Source: Pseudidiomarina taiwanensis
GTDB lineage: Bacteria > Pseudomonadota > Gammaproteobacteria > Enterobacterales > Alteromonadaceae
Assembly (NCBI RefSeq): GCF_003987435.1
Contig: NZ_PIQG01000005.1
Coordinates: 1-64,000, forward strand
Reading direction: 5' to 3'
Length of the DNA stretch: 64,000 bases
Position 1 is the stretch's first letter. Every line of letters begins with the position of its first letter. The position numbers and the translations under genes are program-made. This document shows, piece by piece, positions 26,602 to 35,968 of the stretch. Below the pieces are notes generated by a model, which saw only the letters and a program-made list of their open reading frames with translations, searched no databases and was not told where the DNA came from.

Positions 26602-27915
26602 ATGACTTTGTATGCGGACCATATTGCAACGGTTCGGGCGCGCTTTGATCAAGCGTTAGCTGCCACTGGCTATGACTCGGTGTTGATTTACTCTGGTCAG
26701 CCACGGGTTGCGTTTCTCGACGATAATCCAGCGCCATACAAGGTTAATCCGCTGTTTAAATATTGGCTACCGGTCACGCAAAGCCCCAAAAGTGCAGTAT
26801 TTTACAAAGCTGGGCAGAAGCCAGTGGTCTATCTGCATAAGCCACGAGATTTCTGGCATGCCGATATCCATGTCGAACTCGAGCCATGGCAGCAATACGT
26901 TGATTTACGGATCGTTGCTGATGTTGCAGATATCGCCCGTGACTTGGGTGCGGAGCTTCAGCAAGCCGCATTTATTGGCGAGCATTTTGCCGAACCTGTC
27001 GCGCAATGGCCGGTTGCAGCGCACAATCCAGAAGCACTGATTCATCATCTGCATTTTCACCGAGCGAAAAAGACAGCGTGGGAAATTGACAATATGCGCG
27101 CAGCGAACTTGCGCGCAGCAACAGCACATAATGCGGCACGTGATGCATTCTTTGCGGGGGCGTCTGAGCTGGAAATTCATCATGCTTATCTGGCGGCCAT
27201 TGACTGCCGCGAGCAAGAGCTACCTTACAACAGCATTGTGGCGCTAAACGAGCATGGCGCAGCACTGCACTATGATGTGCTTGCGACGCAGCGGCCTGAG
27301 TCATCGCGCTCGTTTTTGATTGATGCAGGCGCGCTCTATAATGGCTATTGCGCGGACATTACCCGTACCTATGCTCGTTCAAGTGATACGCTGTATGCTG
27401 AGTTAGTACAACGCGTCGATCAAGCGCAACAGGAACTGATTGCGAAGATTCAAGTGGGAATGAATTATCGCCAACTGCATGTTGAGCAACATCTCATGCT
27501 GGCGCAAATCCTTGCCGATTTGAATGTTGTCAAAGGCACCCCAGAATCGATTTATGAGCAAGGTTACTCAAGTGCGTTCTTCCCGCATGGACTAGGTCAT
27601 TTCATTGGCTTGCAAGTGCATGATGTAGGCGGCTTCTTGCGTAATGAGCAAGGTGACCATTTTGATCGTGATACGCGTCATCCATTCCTACGATTATTGC
27701 GCGATATCGAAGCAAACCAAGTGTTTACTATCGAGCCAGGTCTTTACATTATCGATCAGTTGCTTGAGCCATTCGCGGACAACGCAGATTTTAATTGGCA
27801 GGTTATCGACGAGTTACGTCCATATGGTGGCGTCCGCATCGAGGATAGTATCGTCGTTAAAGCTGAGGGCCCACACGAAAACCTCAGCCGCAACGCATTT
27901 GCTCAATTAGGGTAA
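26602..27915 (+). CDS. pepQ: Xaa-Pro dipeptidase
   Basis: Cytoplasmic M24B metallopeptidase that splits dipeptides with C-terminal proline. From the ATG at 26602 (aaaggtg ribosome binding site) it has 437 residues, close to E. coli PepQ (443). The pita-bread metal site is visible: LIDAGALYNGYCADITRTYA, then HGLGHFIGLQVHD, the TIEPGLY glutamate and a C-terminal RIEDSIVV glutamate. Upstream in-frame codons overlap erpA and are not used. Family members can also hydrolyse some organophosphates. Its end overlaps convergent anmK by 9 bases. Confidence 0.96.
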   Translation: MTLYADHIATVRARFDQALAATGYDSVLIYSGQPRVAFLDDNPAPYKVNPLFKYWLPVTQSPKSAVFYKAGQKPVVYLHKPRDFWHADIHVELEPWQQYVDLRIVADVADIARDLGAELQQAAFIGEHFAEPVAQWPVAAHNPEALIHHLHFHRAKKTAWEIDNMRAANLRAATAHNAARDAFFAGASELEIHHAYLAAIDCREQELPYNSIVALNEHGAALHYDVLATQRPESSRSFLIDAGALYNGYCADITRTYARSSDTLYAELVQRVDQAQQELIAKIQVGMNYRQLHVEQHLMLAQILADLNVVKGTPESIYEQGYSSAFFPHGLGHFIGLQVHDVGGFLRNEQGDHFDRDTRHPFLRLLRDIEANQVFTIEPGLYIIDQLLEPFADNADFNWQVIDELRPYGGVRIEDSIVVKAEGPHENLSRNAFAQLG

Positions 27916-29028
27916 ATAAACGCCACCAAGTATTGCTGCGCGCTGCGCTCCAGTCACCGCAGCAATACTGCCATTTGCTTTAGCGAGGCGTTGTTTCGCC
28001 AGCCAAGCAAAAGCAATCGCTTCAAGTTGTTCTGCGGCAAATCCAAATTGCTCGATAGGTACCAAGTTAATCGGCTTTAGCTGGCGCGCTAAACACTCGA
28101 GTAAAAACGTATTAAATCGCCCTCCACCTGCGACAATAACCTCAGCGACCGCGTTCGGTAGGTGGGTGTGAATGGCGCCAGTGATAGAGGTGCAGGTGAG
28201 CTCGACCAGTGTTCGTTGTACATCGGTAGCTTCAAGACCATTTGCATACTGCTCTAACCAGCCCAGATGAAAGTCCTCACGGCCAGTACTTTTAGGTGGT
28301 TTGAGACTAAAAAACGGATGCTTGAGGAGCGCGCTCAGTAGCGCTTCATTGACTCGCCCGCGGCGAGCAAAAGCACCGTCTTTATCATATTTTTGCGGGG
28401 CATTGGGATTGTGCCGTAAGAACCACTGATCCAATAAAGTGTTCGCAGGCCCGGTATCAAACCCTAGAATTTCGTTCGAGCCGGCTGGCAGCCAGGTGAC
28501 ATTGGCGATACCGCCAAGATTCAGAATCAGTCGATGCTTTTGCGGGTGGCGAAGGATTTCGCTATGGAATGCCGGAACCAAGGGAGCTCCTTGCCCGCCG
28601 AGTGCGACGTCCTTGCGCCGAAAGTCGGCCACAACAGCAATGTTGGTCAGTGCCGCCAACCGGTTAGGGTCGCCAAGTTGCAGGGTATATGCAGGCTTTG
28701 CATTCGGAAAATGAGCGATCGTTTGGCCATGACTGCCAATTGCGGCAATTTGCTCTGGTTCAAGTTCACACACGTCGAGCAATTGAGTCACAGCCTGTGC
28801 AGCCCATTCAGCCCAAAGTTGATCAAGTCGGGCATAGTCGTCCAAGCTGGCATTGCGGTGTTGGCTAATCAGCTGCTGCAGTTGCTGTTGTTGCTCAGGT
28901 TCGAATGGTTGTTGAAAATGGCCTAATACACGCAGTTGTTGATCATCTGCAAACTCAACCGCCACCGCATCGATACCATCAACGCTAGTTCCCGACATCA
29001 GGCCAAGGTAAATTTGCGGATCAGGCAT
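27907..29028 (-). CDS. anmK: anhydro-N-acetylmuramic acid kinase
   Basis: Opens the 1,6-anhydro ring of recycled anhydroMurNAc and phosphorylates it to MurNAc-6-phosphate. The 373-residue protein has the ATP loop GLMSGTSVDGIDAV (residues 8-21), the GSHGQTIAHFP motif and the GGIANVTWLP and GFDTGPANTLLD segments. It overlaps mepM by one base, so cell-wall cleavage and recycling genes are transcribed together. Confidence 0.97.
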   Translation of the reverse strand: MPDPQIYLGLMSGTSVDGIDAVAVEFADDQQLRVLGHFQQPFEPEQQQQLQQLISQHRNASLDDYARLDQLWAEWAAQAVTQLLDVCELEPEQIAAIGSHGQTIAHFPNAKPAYTLQLGDPNRLAALTNIAVVADFRRKDVALGGQGAPLVPAFHSEILRHPQKHRLILNLGGIANVTWLPAGSNEILGFDTGPANTLLDQWFLRHNPNAPQKYDKDGAFARRGRVNEALLSALLKHPFFSLKPPKSTGREDFHLGWLEQYANGLEATDVQRTLVELTCTSITGAIHTHLPNAVAEVIVAGGGRFNTFLLECLARQLKPINLVPIEQFGFAAEQLEAIAFAWLAKQRLAKANGSIAAVTGAQRAAILGGVYLP

Positions 29029-30368
29029 TAGCGCAAGGCAATAAGGATACGACGGTTATCGTTGAGAATTGCTAAGCGCTGTTCAGCCAGCCGGGTAAAG
29101 CGAGGTAACTCGCTTTGTGCAAGCGATTCAGCTTGAGGCAATTCCACGGTACGTGGATTACGGTGCACGCCATCCACTAAAAATTCGTAATGAAGGTGTG
29201 CTCCGGTCACTCGTCCAGTGGCACCAACACGGCCGATCGTTTGTCCCTGCTTAACACGGTCGCCTGTGCGAACATGGCGTTTACTCAAATGGAGATATTT
29301 GGTCACGTACCGTTCACCATGTTGGATGAAGACATAATGACCATTGAGATTATTGTAGGCGCTGGCAATCACTTTACCGTCGCCCGATGACATGACTGGA
29401 GTGCCAACACTGGCAACATAGTCGATGCCATTGTGCGGGCGAACACGTCCGGTCACAGGGTGCAATCGACGCGGGTTAAAGTTCGAACTGATATAGGTAA
29501 AGTTAACCGGTGAACGCAAGAATGACTTGCGCATCGCACGACCTTCAGCGGTGTAGTACTCGCCATTATCATGCAGAATTGCTTGGTATGCGTTACCACG
29601 ATTAATAAATTCTGCCGCAAGAATACGGCCGTAGCCAATAAACTCGCCATCGACGTAATTTTTTTCAAACAGCACACTAAATTCATCGCCTTCACGAATG
29701 TCGAGGGCAAAGTCAATGTCCCAGCCAAACATGTCGGCAATGCTCATGATTTGATTTTCGGCAAGTCCAGCACTAATCGCCGCATTCCAGAAGCTACTGG
29801 TGATCTCAGCGTGGGCAAAGCTTTCGCGGGTCTCAACCGCTTTTTGCTCGATTTCGCTGACATAGCCTGTTGCTGTTTTCGAGATAATTAAGGTATCGGT
29901 TGCATTGAGACTATAAGCAAGCTGAAGCAGGTCACCTTCGCTGTTGCGGGCAAAGCGTAACGTATCGCCCGGGTGAATTTTCCGCAGCAACTGATCACCC
30001 TGCTTATCGCGGGTCACTTGATAGAGTTGTTGTGGGGTAAGCCCCATGCGATCAAAAATTAGCGCTAGGCTATCTCCGCTTTTGACTTCATAGCCACTCC
30101 AACGGATGTCATCTAACGGAGCTTGTTCGCTGATGTCTTCAGTTTGACTGATATTTAGCGGCAATTGATAGCGTTGACCGAGAATCAGTTCTTGCGCATC
30201 AAGTTTGGGTTTTTGTGCATTTTGGGAAGCACTTGCTGGCTCTGATGGGAGTAGCGTCACCAGTAGCGTTAGCGCGCACACCGAGGACAGCAAAACCTGA
30301 TGGCGTCGCGGCAAGTTTTGAAAAGCTCGAGCAAGCGCTCGAGAGATTCGAATTGGAATGTACTTCAT
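29028..30368 (-). CDS. mepM: murein DD-endopeptidase MepM-like (LysM + M23)
   Basis: Cleaves peptide cross-links so new glycan can be inserted. From the ATG at 30368 it has 446 residues: a membrane anchor or signal (about 24-42), a LysM-like domain (about 92-140, YEVKSGDSLALIFDRMG), and an M23 lysostaphin-type domain with metal ligands His312 and Asp316 (HNGID), and His391/His393 (GAHLHYEF). The 30368 start is preferred over 30374 because gga lies 5 bases ahead. anmK follows with a 1-base overlap. It faces away from tyrS. Confidence 0.93.
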   Translation of the reverse strand: MKYIPIRISRALARAFQNLPRRHQVLLSSVCALTLLVTLLPSEPASASQNAQKPKLDAQELILGQRYQLPLNISQTEDISEQAPLDDIRWSGYEVKSGDSLALIFDRMGLTPQQLYQVTRDKQGDQLLRKIHPGDTLRFARNSEGDLLQLAYSLNATDTLIISKTATGYVSEIEQKAVETRESFAHAEITSSFWNAAISAGLAENQIMSIADMFGWDIDFALDIREGDEFSVLFEKNYVDGEFIGYGRILAAEFINRGNAYQAILHDNGEYYTAEGRAMRKSFLRSPVNFTYISSNFNPRRLHPVTGRVRPHNGIDYVASVGTPVMSSGDGKVIASAYNNLNGHYVFIQHGERYVTKYLHLSKRHVRTGDRVKQGQTIGRVGATGRVTGAHLHYEFLVDGVHRNPRTVELPQAESLAQSELPRFTRLAEQRLAILNDNRRILIALR

Positions 30369-30428
30369 AGGCATCCGTAGTTGCGCACAAAATCTTATGA
30401 TTATCTCAGCAGAATAATACGAACTGTG

Positions 30429-30457
30429 CTGATTTTCCAGTCGCTTTACCCTACAAT
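30429..30457 (+). promoter_or_regulatory. candidate promoter of tyrS
   Basis: TACAAT (30452-30457, 5 of 6) lies 17 bases after ctgatt (30429-30434, 3 of 6), 44 bases before the tyrS start in the mepM-tyrS divergent gap. The -35 is weak. I see no tyrosine-specific T-box or other leader. Confidence 0.35.
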
Positions 30458-30501
30458 GACGGGTTTGTAGACGAATTTATCATTGCCGGAGAGTTGCCAG
30501 A

Positions 30502-31704
30502 ATGAATCAAGCTGTTGCTGAAGCCCTTGCTGAAATAGAGCGTGGTACAGAAGAAATTTTGCTAACCGATGAGTTACGCGAAAAATTAGCAACTGGGAAG
30601 CCCCTAACGATTAAAGCGGGGTTTGATCCAACAGCGCCTGATCTCCACTTAGGCCATACAGTCCTCATTAATAAAATGAAGGTTTTTCAAGACCTTGGTC
30701 ATAAAGTTGTGTTCTTAATTGGGGACTTCACCGGAATGATTGGAGACCCAACTGGGAAAAACGTGACACGTAAGCCGCTCACCCCAGAAGAAGTTCTCGC
30801 TAACGCGCAAACGTATAAAGAGCAAGTCTTTAAGATTTTGGATCCGGCTAAAACTGAAATTCGCTTTAACTCTGAATGGATGAGTAAAGTCGGTGCGGAC
30901 GGCATGATCAAGCTTGCGGCGCGGCAAACTGTCGCACGGATGCTGGAGCGAGATGATTTCAAAAAGCGCTACAGCAGCGGGCAGCCGATTGCGATTCATG
31001 AATTTTTGTACCCATTAGTCCAAGGTTGGGATTCAGTCGCATTGCAAGCGGACGTCGAGCTAGGCGGAACTGACCAAAGATTCAACCTGCTGATGGGTCG
31101 AGAACTGCAAAAAGAAGAAGGGCAACGCCCACAGACTGTGGTGATGATGCCCTTATTAGAAGGTCTGGATGGCGTTCAAAAAATGTCGAAGTCACTGGGG
31201 AATTATATCGGTATTACCGATACCCCCAATGATATGTTTGGCAAAGTTATGTCAATTTCAGATGAGTTGATGTGGCGTTACTATGAGCTTCTGAGTTTCC
31301 GTCCGCTCGCTGAAGTCGATGAATTTAAACAAGCGATTAGTGATGGTGCAAATCCGCGCGATTATAAAATCCTGCTTGCCAAAGAGTTAATTGCGCGTTT
31401 CCATGATGACGCATCGGCTGATGCGGCTGAACAAGACTTTATTCAACGCTTCAGTAAAAACGCAATTCCAGATGAAATGCCGGAACTGGAGCTAGATGCT
31501 GCAGGGGCTCCGATGTTGATTGCGAATCTTTTAAAAGCGGCCAACTTAGTCGCATCGACCTCTGATGCGATGCGGATGATCAAGCAAGGTGCGGTCAAAA
31601 TTGATGGTGAGAAAGTGACTGACACCAAACTGGAAATTGCGCCATCGACCACCGCAGTATATCAAGTCGGTAAGCGTAAATTCGCGCGCGTTAGTTTGCT
31701 CTAA
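30502..31704 (+). CDS. tyrS: tyrosyl-tRNA synthetase (KMSKS type)
   Basis: Charges tRNA(Tyr). The 400-residue protein is class I with HLGH (49-52) and KMSKS (227-231), plus a C-terminal S4-like RNA-binding domain (about 335-395). The KMSKS sequence and length mark the TyrRZ-type enzyme rather than the E. coli-type TyrS, which reads KFGKT. It is divergent from mepM and its last 14 bases overlap the convergent apaH gene. Another tyrS elsewhere in the genome is possible. Confidence 0.97.
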   Translation: MNQAVAEALAEIERGTEEILLTDELREKLATGKPLTIKAGFDPTAPDLHLGHTVLINKMKVFQDLGHKVVFLIGDFTGMIGDPTGKNVTRKPLTPEEVLANAQTYKEQVFKILDPAKTEIRFNSEWMSKVGADGMIKLAARQTVARMLERDDFKKRYSSGQPIAIHEFLYPLVQGWDSVALQADVELGGTDQRFNLLMGRELQKEEGQRPQTVVMMPLLEGLDGVQKMSKSLGNYIGITDTPNDMFGKVMSISDELMWRYYELLSFRPLAEVDEFKQAISDGANPRDYKILLAKELIARFHDDASADAAEQDFIQRFSKNAIPDEMPELELDAAGAPMLIANLLKAANLVASTSDAMRMIKQGAVKIDGEKVTDTKLEIAPSTTAVYQVGKRKFARVSLL

Positions 31705-32521
31705 CGATTGCTTCAGCTTGGTAGCGCTGGCCATCTGGCCAGCGCATAAAAGTGAGCTGTTGCCCCCAAACGCAACCAGTATCAAGCCCAATCACGTCAT
31801 CTCGTAGTGTCTCTCCGTGCAATGCAGCCCAATGGCCAAACACTAACGTTTGTTCCGTAACCGGCCAGAGTTCAAACCAAGGTACAAGCTGCTGAGGCCG
31901 ATGACGGCTAGGCGGTGGACCTTTAAAACTGAAATTTAGCGCACCGTCCGCCTCAACATAACGCATACGAGTGAAGGCATTAATAATAAAACGGGTTCGC
32001 TCAACTCCAGTTAAGTCATCATCCCATCTGTTCGGCGTATTGCCATACATCTTCTCAAACAGTTCGGTTAGCTCGGCGTGGTCGGCTTGCTGCAACTGGT
32101 TTTCGACTTCTTGCGCTAAGGCTTGGGCTTTTGCTATCGACCACCATGGATAAATTCCTGCATGGCTGATAACCAAATTTTGATGCTGGCGCATCAGTGG
32201 TTGTTGGCGGAGCCAATCGAGCCACTCCAATTGCTCGGTTTTAGGGAGATCCAAAATGGCCTGTAAGCGGTCACTTGGATGGGCGCTGCGAACGCCTAAT
32301 ATAACCGCGAGTAAATTTAAATCATGGTTCCCGAGCACGACCTTGGCCGCATTGCCTAAGTCGCGAATAACCTGCAAACACTCAAGGGAGGCAGGGCCTC
32401 GGGCGACGAGGTCACCGACACACCATAAGCTGTCGAGTTTAGGATTGAAGTTGACTTGCGCGAGCAACTGTTTCAGCTCGGTGGCACAACCCTGTAAATC
32501 TCCAACGATATAGTGCGCCAT
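31691..32521 (-). CDS. apaH: bis(5'-nucleosyl)-tetraphosphatase, symmetrical
   Basis: Hydrolyses Ap4A to two ADP, and in E. coli also decaps Np4-capped RNA. From the ATG at 32521 it has 276 residues (E. coli 280) and shows the PPP-phosphatase motifs GDLQGC (7-12), GDLVARGP and GNHDLN. An upstream start would add 40 residues that resemble no ApaH and cross into apaG, so it is rejected. It is the last gene of the lptD-surA-pdxA-rsmA-apaG-apaH cluster, as in E. coli. Confidence 0.97.
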   Translation of the reverse strand: MAHYIVGDLQGCATELKQLLAQVNFNPKLDSLWCVGDLVARGPASLECLQVIRDLGNAAKVVLGNHDLNLLAVILGVRSAHPSDRLQAILDLPKTEQLEWLDWLRQQPLMRQHQNLVISHAGIYPWWSIAKAQALAQEVENQLQQADHAELTELFEKMYGNTPNRWDDDLTGVERTRFIINAFTRMRYVEADGALNFSFKGPPPSRHRPQQLVPWFELWPVTEQTLVFGHWAALHGETLRDDVIGLDTGCVWGQQLTFMRWPDGQRYQAEAIVRAN

Positions 32522-32537
32522 GCTAAATCGCCTCGGG

Positions 32538-32906
32538 TTAGTGAACGATATTTGGCAGTGCGAGGAGAAAAGATGGGATCGGCACGTCAAACTCCTCCCC
32601 ATCGGCACCCACAAAAGTATAGTGCCCTTGCATTGTGCCAACAGGGGTGGTGATTACGGTTCCTGAGGTGTAACTGTAATCTGCGTCTGGCTCAATTTTG
32701 GGTTGTTGCCCGACCACGCCATCGCCCGCTACTTTCGTGACTTTTTGCTCTGCATCGGTGATTTCCCAAGCGCGGCGCAACAATTGCACCGGCTCATTGC
32801 TATGATTAGCAATGGTAATGGTATAAGCAAAAACAAACTGATTCTGCTCAGGCACTGACTGGGCCTCGAGATACTCAGTAACAACTGCTATTTGAATATC
32901 ATGCAT
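32538..32906 (-). CDS. apaG: ApaG (Co2+/Mg2+ efflux-associated, DUF525)
   Basis: A 122-residue single-domain beta-sandwich protein (E. coli 125). The conserved [11 protein letters not shown] and [11 protein letters not shown] stretches and the [19 protein letters not shown] region define the DUF525 fold. Its biochemical role is unclear; loss of the Salmonella homologue affects Co resistance. The ATG at 32906 overlaps the end of rsmA by 8 bases; an ATG at 32948 would lie well inside rsmA. Confidence 0.96.
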   Translation of the reverse strand: MHDIQIAVVTEYLEAQSVPEQNQFVFAYTITIANHSNEPVQLLRRAWEITDAEQKVTKVAGDGVVGQQPKIEPDADYSYTSGTVITTPVGTMQGHYTFVGADGEEFDVPIPSFLLALPNIVH

Positions 32907-33702
32907 AATTTTCAGTGTACCAATTTGCGAGTTTGCAAAAAGCTTCAACTTCGAGGGTTTCGGGTCGCGCTGTTGGGTCGATACCGAGCGCCTCGAGTTG
33001 TTGCTCAGAAATAATGTCCTTTAAATTATTGCGGAGTGTCTTGCGGCGTTGCTGAAAGGCCAATTGTGTCACTTTCTTCAGATGCTCGCGGCTGGCAACT
33101 GGGTAGGGTGGTTCAGCATAGGGAACCAAGCGCACGACCGCAGACTCAACTTTGGGCGGTGGTGTAAAGGCTCCAGCCGGAACGCGTAATACCGGCTCAA
33201 CACGACAACACTGCTGTACACTGACACTCACTCGACCATAGGCTTTGCTATTAGGTTCAGCCGCTAGCCGATCGACCACTTCCTTTTGCAACATAAAATG
33301 CATGTCCGCAATCACTTCAATATGGTCGAGCAAATGGAAAATCAAGGGGGTCGAAATGTTGTAAGGAAGGTTACCAAAGACCCGCAACTTTTCATCTGCT
33401 TGCTGAAACTGGCGGAAATCAGTCTTCAAGGCATCACCCCGATAAACGGTCAGTTTTGGGGCAAGGAATGGATGATGTTCAAGTCGATCAGCAAGATCAC
33501 GGTCGAGTTCGACCACGGTTAAATGATCGATTTGCTCAGCGACGGGTTCGGTCAGCGCGGCAAGTCCTGGACCGATTTCGATAAGATTTTGTCCCTCCAT
33601 GGGGCCAATCGCTGCGACAATATCATCGATGACTTGCTCATCATGTAAGAAATTTTGGCCGAAGCGTTTGCGCGCACGGTGACCTAAATGTGTTTTGTTC
33701 AT
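32899..33702 (-). CDS. rsmA: 16S rRNA dimethyladenosine transferase
   Basis: KsgA dimethylates the two adjacent adenines near the 3' end of 16S rRNA during 30S assembly. The 267-residue protein has the SAM motif [12 protein letters not shown] (about 42-53), the acidic [12 protein letters not shown] motif and the catalytic NLPYNIS. It overlaps pdxA by 4 bases upstream and apaG by 8 downstream. Confidence 0.98.
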   Translation of the reverse strand: MNKTHLGHRARKRFGQNFLHDEQVIDDIVAAIGPMEGQNLIEIGPGLAALTEPVAEQIDHLTVVELDRDLADRLEHHPFLAPKLTVYRGDALKTDFRQFQQADEKLRVFGNLPYNISTPLIFHLLDHIEVIADMHFMLQKEVVDRLAAEPNSKAYGRVSVSVQQCCRVEPVLRVPAGAFTPPPKVESAVVRLVPYAEPPYPVASREHLKKVTQLAFQQRRKTLRNNLKDIISEQQLEALGIDPTARPETLEVEAFCKLANWYTENYA

Positions 33703-34676
33703 ACTTGGCTCATTTCTATAGCGGTTTGCAGTGCGAGTTTGGCACTGCCTACATGGATTTCCGCAGTGCCCGCCCGATCAAGGGCAGTCCCGTGATCAAC
33801 TGACGTACGAATAAAAGGAAGGCCGAGGGTGATGTTTATGGCATCTCCAAAGCCTTTGTACTTGAGCACGGGTAATCCTTGATCATGATACATTGCAATG
33901 ACGCAATCCGCTTGGCGCAGGTAATCTGGCTGAAAAATCGTATCCGCGGGCCAGGGTCCAGTCACCGCAATGCCTGCTCGCTGGGCTTGCTCGATAGCAG
34001 GGGTGATTACCTCCAGTTCTTCGCGTCCTAGGTGTCCTTGCTCACCCGCATGCGGATTTAGCCCAGTGACCAGAATGCGCGGTTGCTGCAGTCCAAAGCG
34101 TTGTTGTAGTTCGCTAGCGACGATGTCGATAGTTTCGGTTACCGCTGCTGGCGTAATGGCATCTGCAACGTCTCGAAGAGGTAAGTGAGTAGTCACTAAT
34201 GCAACGCGCAATCCGGTCGTCGCCAGCATCATCACAACGCGCGGAGTTTTGCTGATGTGCGCAAAAAACTCGGTGTGTCCGCTAAATGTGATGCCTGCTT
34301 CGTTAATGACCCCTTTGTGAACAGGCCCCGTGACGATAGCGGAGAATTCACCACTCAAAGCGCCTTGCGCCGCCCGTTCTAAACTGGCAACAACGGCGCG
34401 ACTATTAAGGCTATCAAGCCGACCTGGGTGCACCGGTGTGGCGCTCGGGCAATCAATCACAGTGAGGTGTTGTGCTTGATGTGGCACAGCCGCTTGGCTG
34501 GGGTCATAAGCACTGATGGTTAACGGCAACCCGAGTTGGGTTGCGCGTTCTAGTAAGACATTTCGATCGGCTAAACCGATTAATTGAACGGGCCAATCTT
34601 GCTGCGCAAGCTTGACCAGTAGATCAGGACCAATACCTGCTGGCTCCCCAGCAGTGAATGCGATCCGTGCGACCAT
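33699..34676 (-). CDS. pdxA: 4-hydroxythreonine-4-phosphate dehydrogenase
   Basis: NAD-dependent enzyme of the DXP-dependent pyridoxal phosphate pathway. The 325-residue protein begins with the [10 protein letters not shown] motif (residues 9-18), has the zinc-binding SGHTEFFAH region and the C-terminal [11 protein letters not shown] motif. It overlaps surA by one base and rsmA by 4, so the cluster is translated in close succession. Confidence 0.97.
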   Translation of the reverse strand: MVARIAFTAGEPAGIGPDLLVKLAQQDWPVQLIGLADRNVLLERATQLGLPLTISAYDPSQAAVPHQAQHLTVIDCPSATPVHPGRLDSLNSRAVVASLERAAQGALSGEFSAIVTGPVHKGVINEAGITFSGHTEFFAHISKTPRVVMMLATTGLRVALVTTHLPLRDVADAITPAAVTETIDIVASELQQRFGLQQPRILVTGLNPHAGEQGHLGREELEVITPAIEQAQRAGIAVTGPWPADTIFQPDYLRQADCVIAMYHDQGLPVLKYKGFGDAINITLGLPFIRTSVDHGTALDRAGTAEIHVGSAKLALQTAIEMSQV

Positions 34677-35959
34677 TAGTCGACCCGTTCAATGTAAGCT
34701 TGGTCACGGATTTCTTGTTGCCAATTTTCTAATTCTTCTTGGTATTTACGGCTGTAAATCAGCTGATAAGCACGATTTTGATTGCTGCGCTCGGTTGCAT
34801 CTTGAGTACGACGCTCTTGTACCTCAAGAATATGCCAACCAAACTCAGAGCGGAATGGCATGCTGATTTCACCAATGTCAGAACGGGCAATGGCTTGCTG
34901 GAATGCTTCGGCATAGACGTTGGGTTCTGACCAACCGAGTTCACCACCTTGACCTGCAGAGCCGGGATCCGCTGAATATTCAAGGGCAGCCTCTTTGAAG
35001 CTAATTTCACCATTCAAGATCTGGGTTCTAATCTCAGTCAGCATCTCTTTGGCGCGATTGTCAGACAAGATAATCGATGGCGTGATCAGAATATGGCGCA
35101 CTTTAACTTCTTCGATTTCAACAGTTTCAATACCGCGCACATCGGAGACTTTTAAGATGTGAAAGCCAATCCCACTTTTAATTGGACCAATCAGTTCACC
35201 TTTGCGCTTATCGCGCACTGCTTCAGCGAATAGAGTGGGCATCGCGTTAATATTCATCCAGCCCAAATCACCCCCCTCCAGCGCCCGAGAACCAGATGAA
35301 GAGGTCAGGGCCGTCTCAGCAAAGTCGGCGCCATCGCGAAGACGTGTCAGAACTTCTTCCGCTAAGCGGCGCGAGCGCTGAACTTGCTCGGGGTTATTAC
35401 TATCAGTGATGCCAATTAGAATCTGACTGAGGCGATACTCAACTTCATTCTGGGTCATTTCGGCCATCATTTCAGTGAGATTCGAAATCTCTTGCGGCGA
35501 GATGTAAACACGACGTCGCACAGCATTACGCTGAACTTCACCGGTGACCATTTCACGGCGCACGCTCTCGAGATACGTTTCCCAGTCCATTCCGCTATTG
35601 AGAATCGTTTGTCGGAAGGCTTCTAGCCCCATACCTTCTTCAGCAGCAATACTTTCGATGGTCATTTGTAATTGGGCATCACTCACCTCGATCCCCATAC
35701 GTTGGGCCATTTGCAACTGCAACTCACGCAGGACCAGACGGTCAATCGCTTGTTCACGCAATACTTCATCGTCAGGTAGTCGCAAGCCCTGGGTCTGGGC
35801 ATTGAGTTTTACTTGCCGAATCATTTGTTCAATTTCACTATCGAGGACAACGCCATCATTGACGACCACCGCGACTTTATCGAGGACTTCTTGGGCGCTT
35901 GCGACGAAACTGGTGAAACTGACACTTATCGCACAAACTATTGCTAAAACTTGTCTCAT
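34676..35959 (-). CDS. surA: periplasmic chaperone SurA
   Basis: Escorts outer-membrane proteins across the periplasm to the BAM complex. The 427-residue protein has a signal peptide to about residue 22 (SFVASA), an N-terminal chaperone core (about 23-160), and two parvulin domains (about 175-275 and 285-385; the second shows ILITPS and the GGELGW segment). Its product precedes that of lptD in the same transcript, and LptD is a known SurA client. Confidence 0.97.
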   Translation of the reverse strand: MRQVLAIVCAISVSFTSFVASAQEVLDKVAVVVNDGVVLDSEIEQMIRQVKLNAQTQGLRLPDDEVLREQAIDRLVLRELQLQMAQRMGIEVSDAQLQMTIESIAAEEGMGLEAFRQTILNSGMDWETYLESVRREMVTGEVQRNAVRRRVYISPQEISNLTEMMAEMTQNEVEYRLSQILIGITDSNNPEQVQRSRRLAEEVLTRLRDGADFAETALTSSSGSRALEGGDLGWMNINAMPTLFAEAVRDKRKGELIGPIKSGIGFHILKVSDVRGIETVEIEEVKVRHILITPSIILSDNRAKEMLTEIRTQILNGEISFKEAALEYSADPGSAGQGGELGWSEPNVYAEAFQQAIARSDIGEISMPFRSEFGWHILEVQERRTQDATERSNQNRAYQLIYSRKYQEELENWQQEIRDQAYIERVD

Positions 35960-35968
35960 GAAAACTAC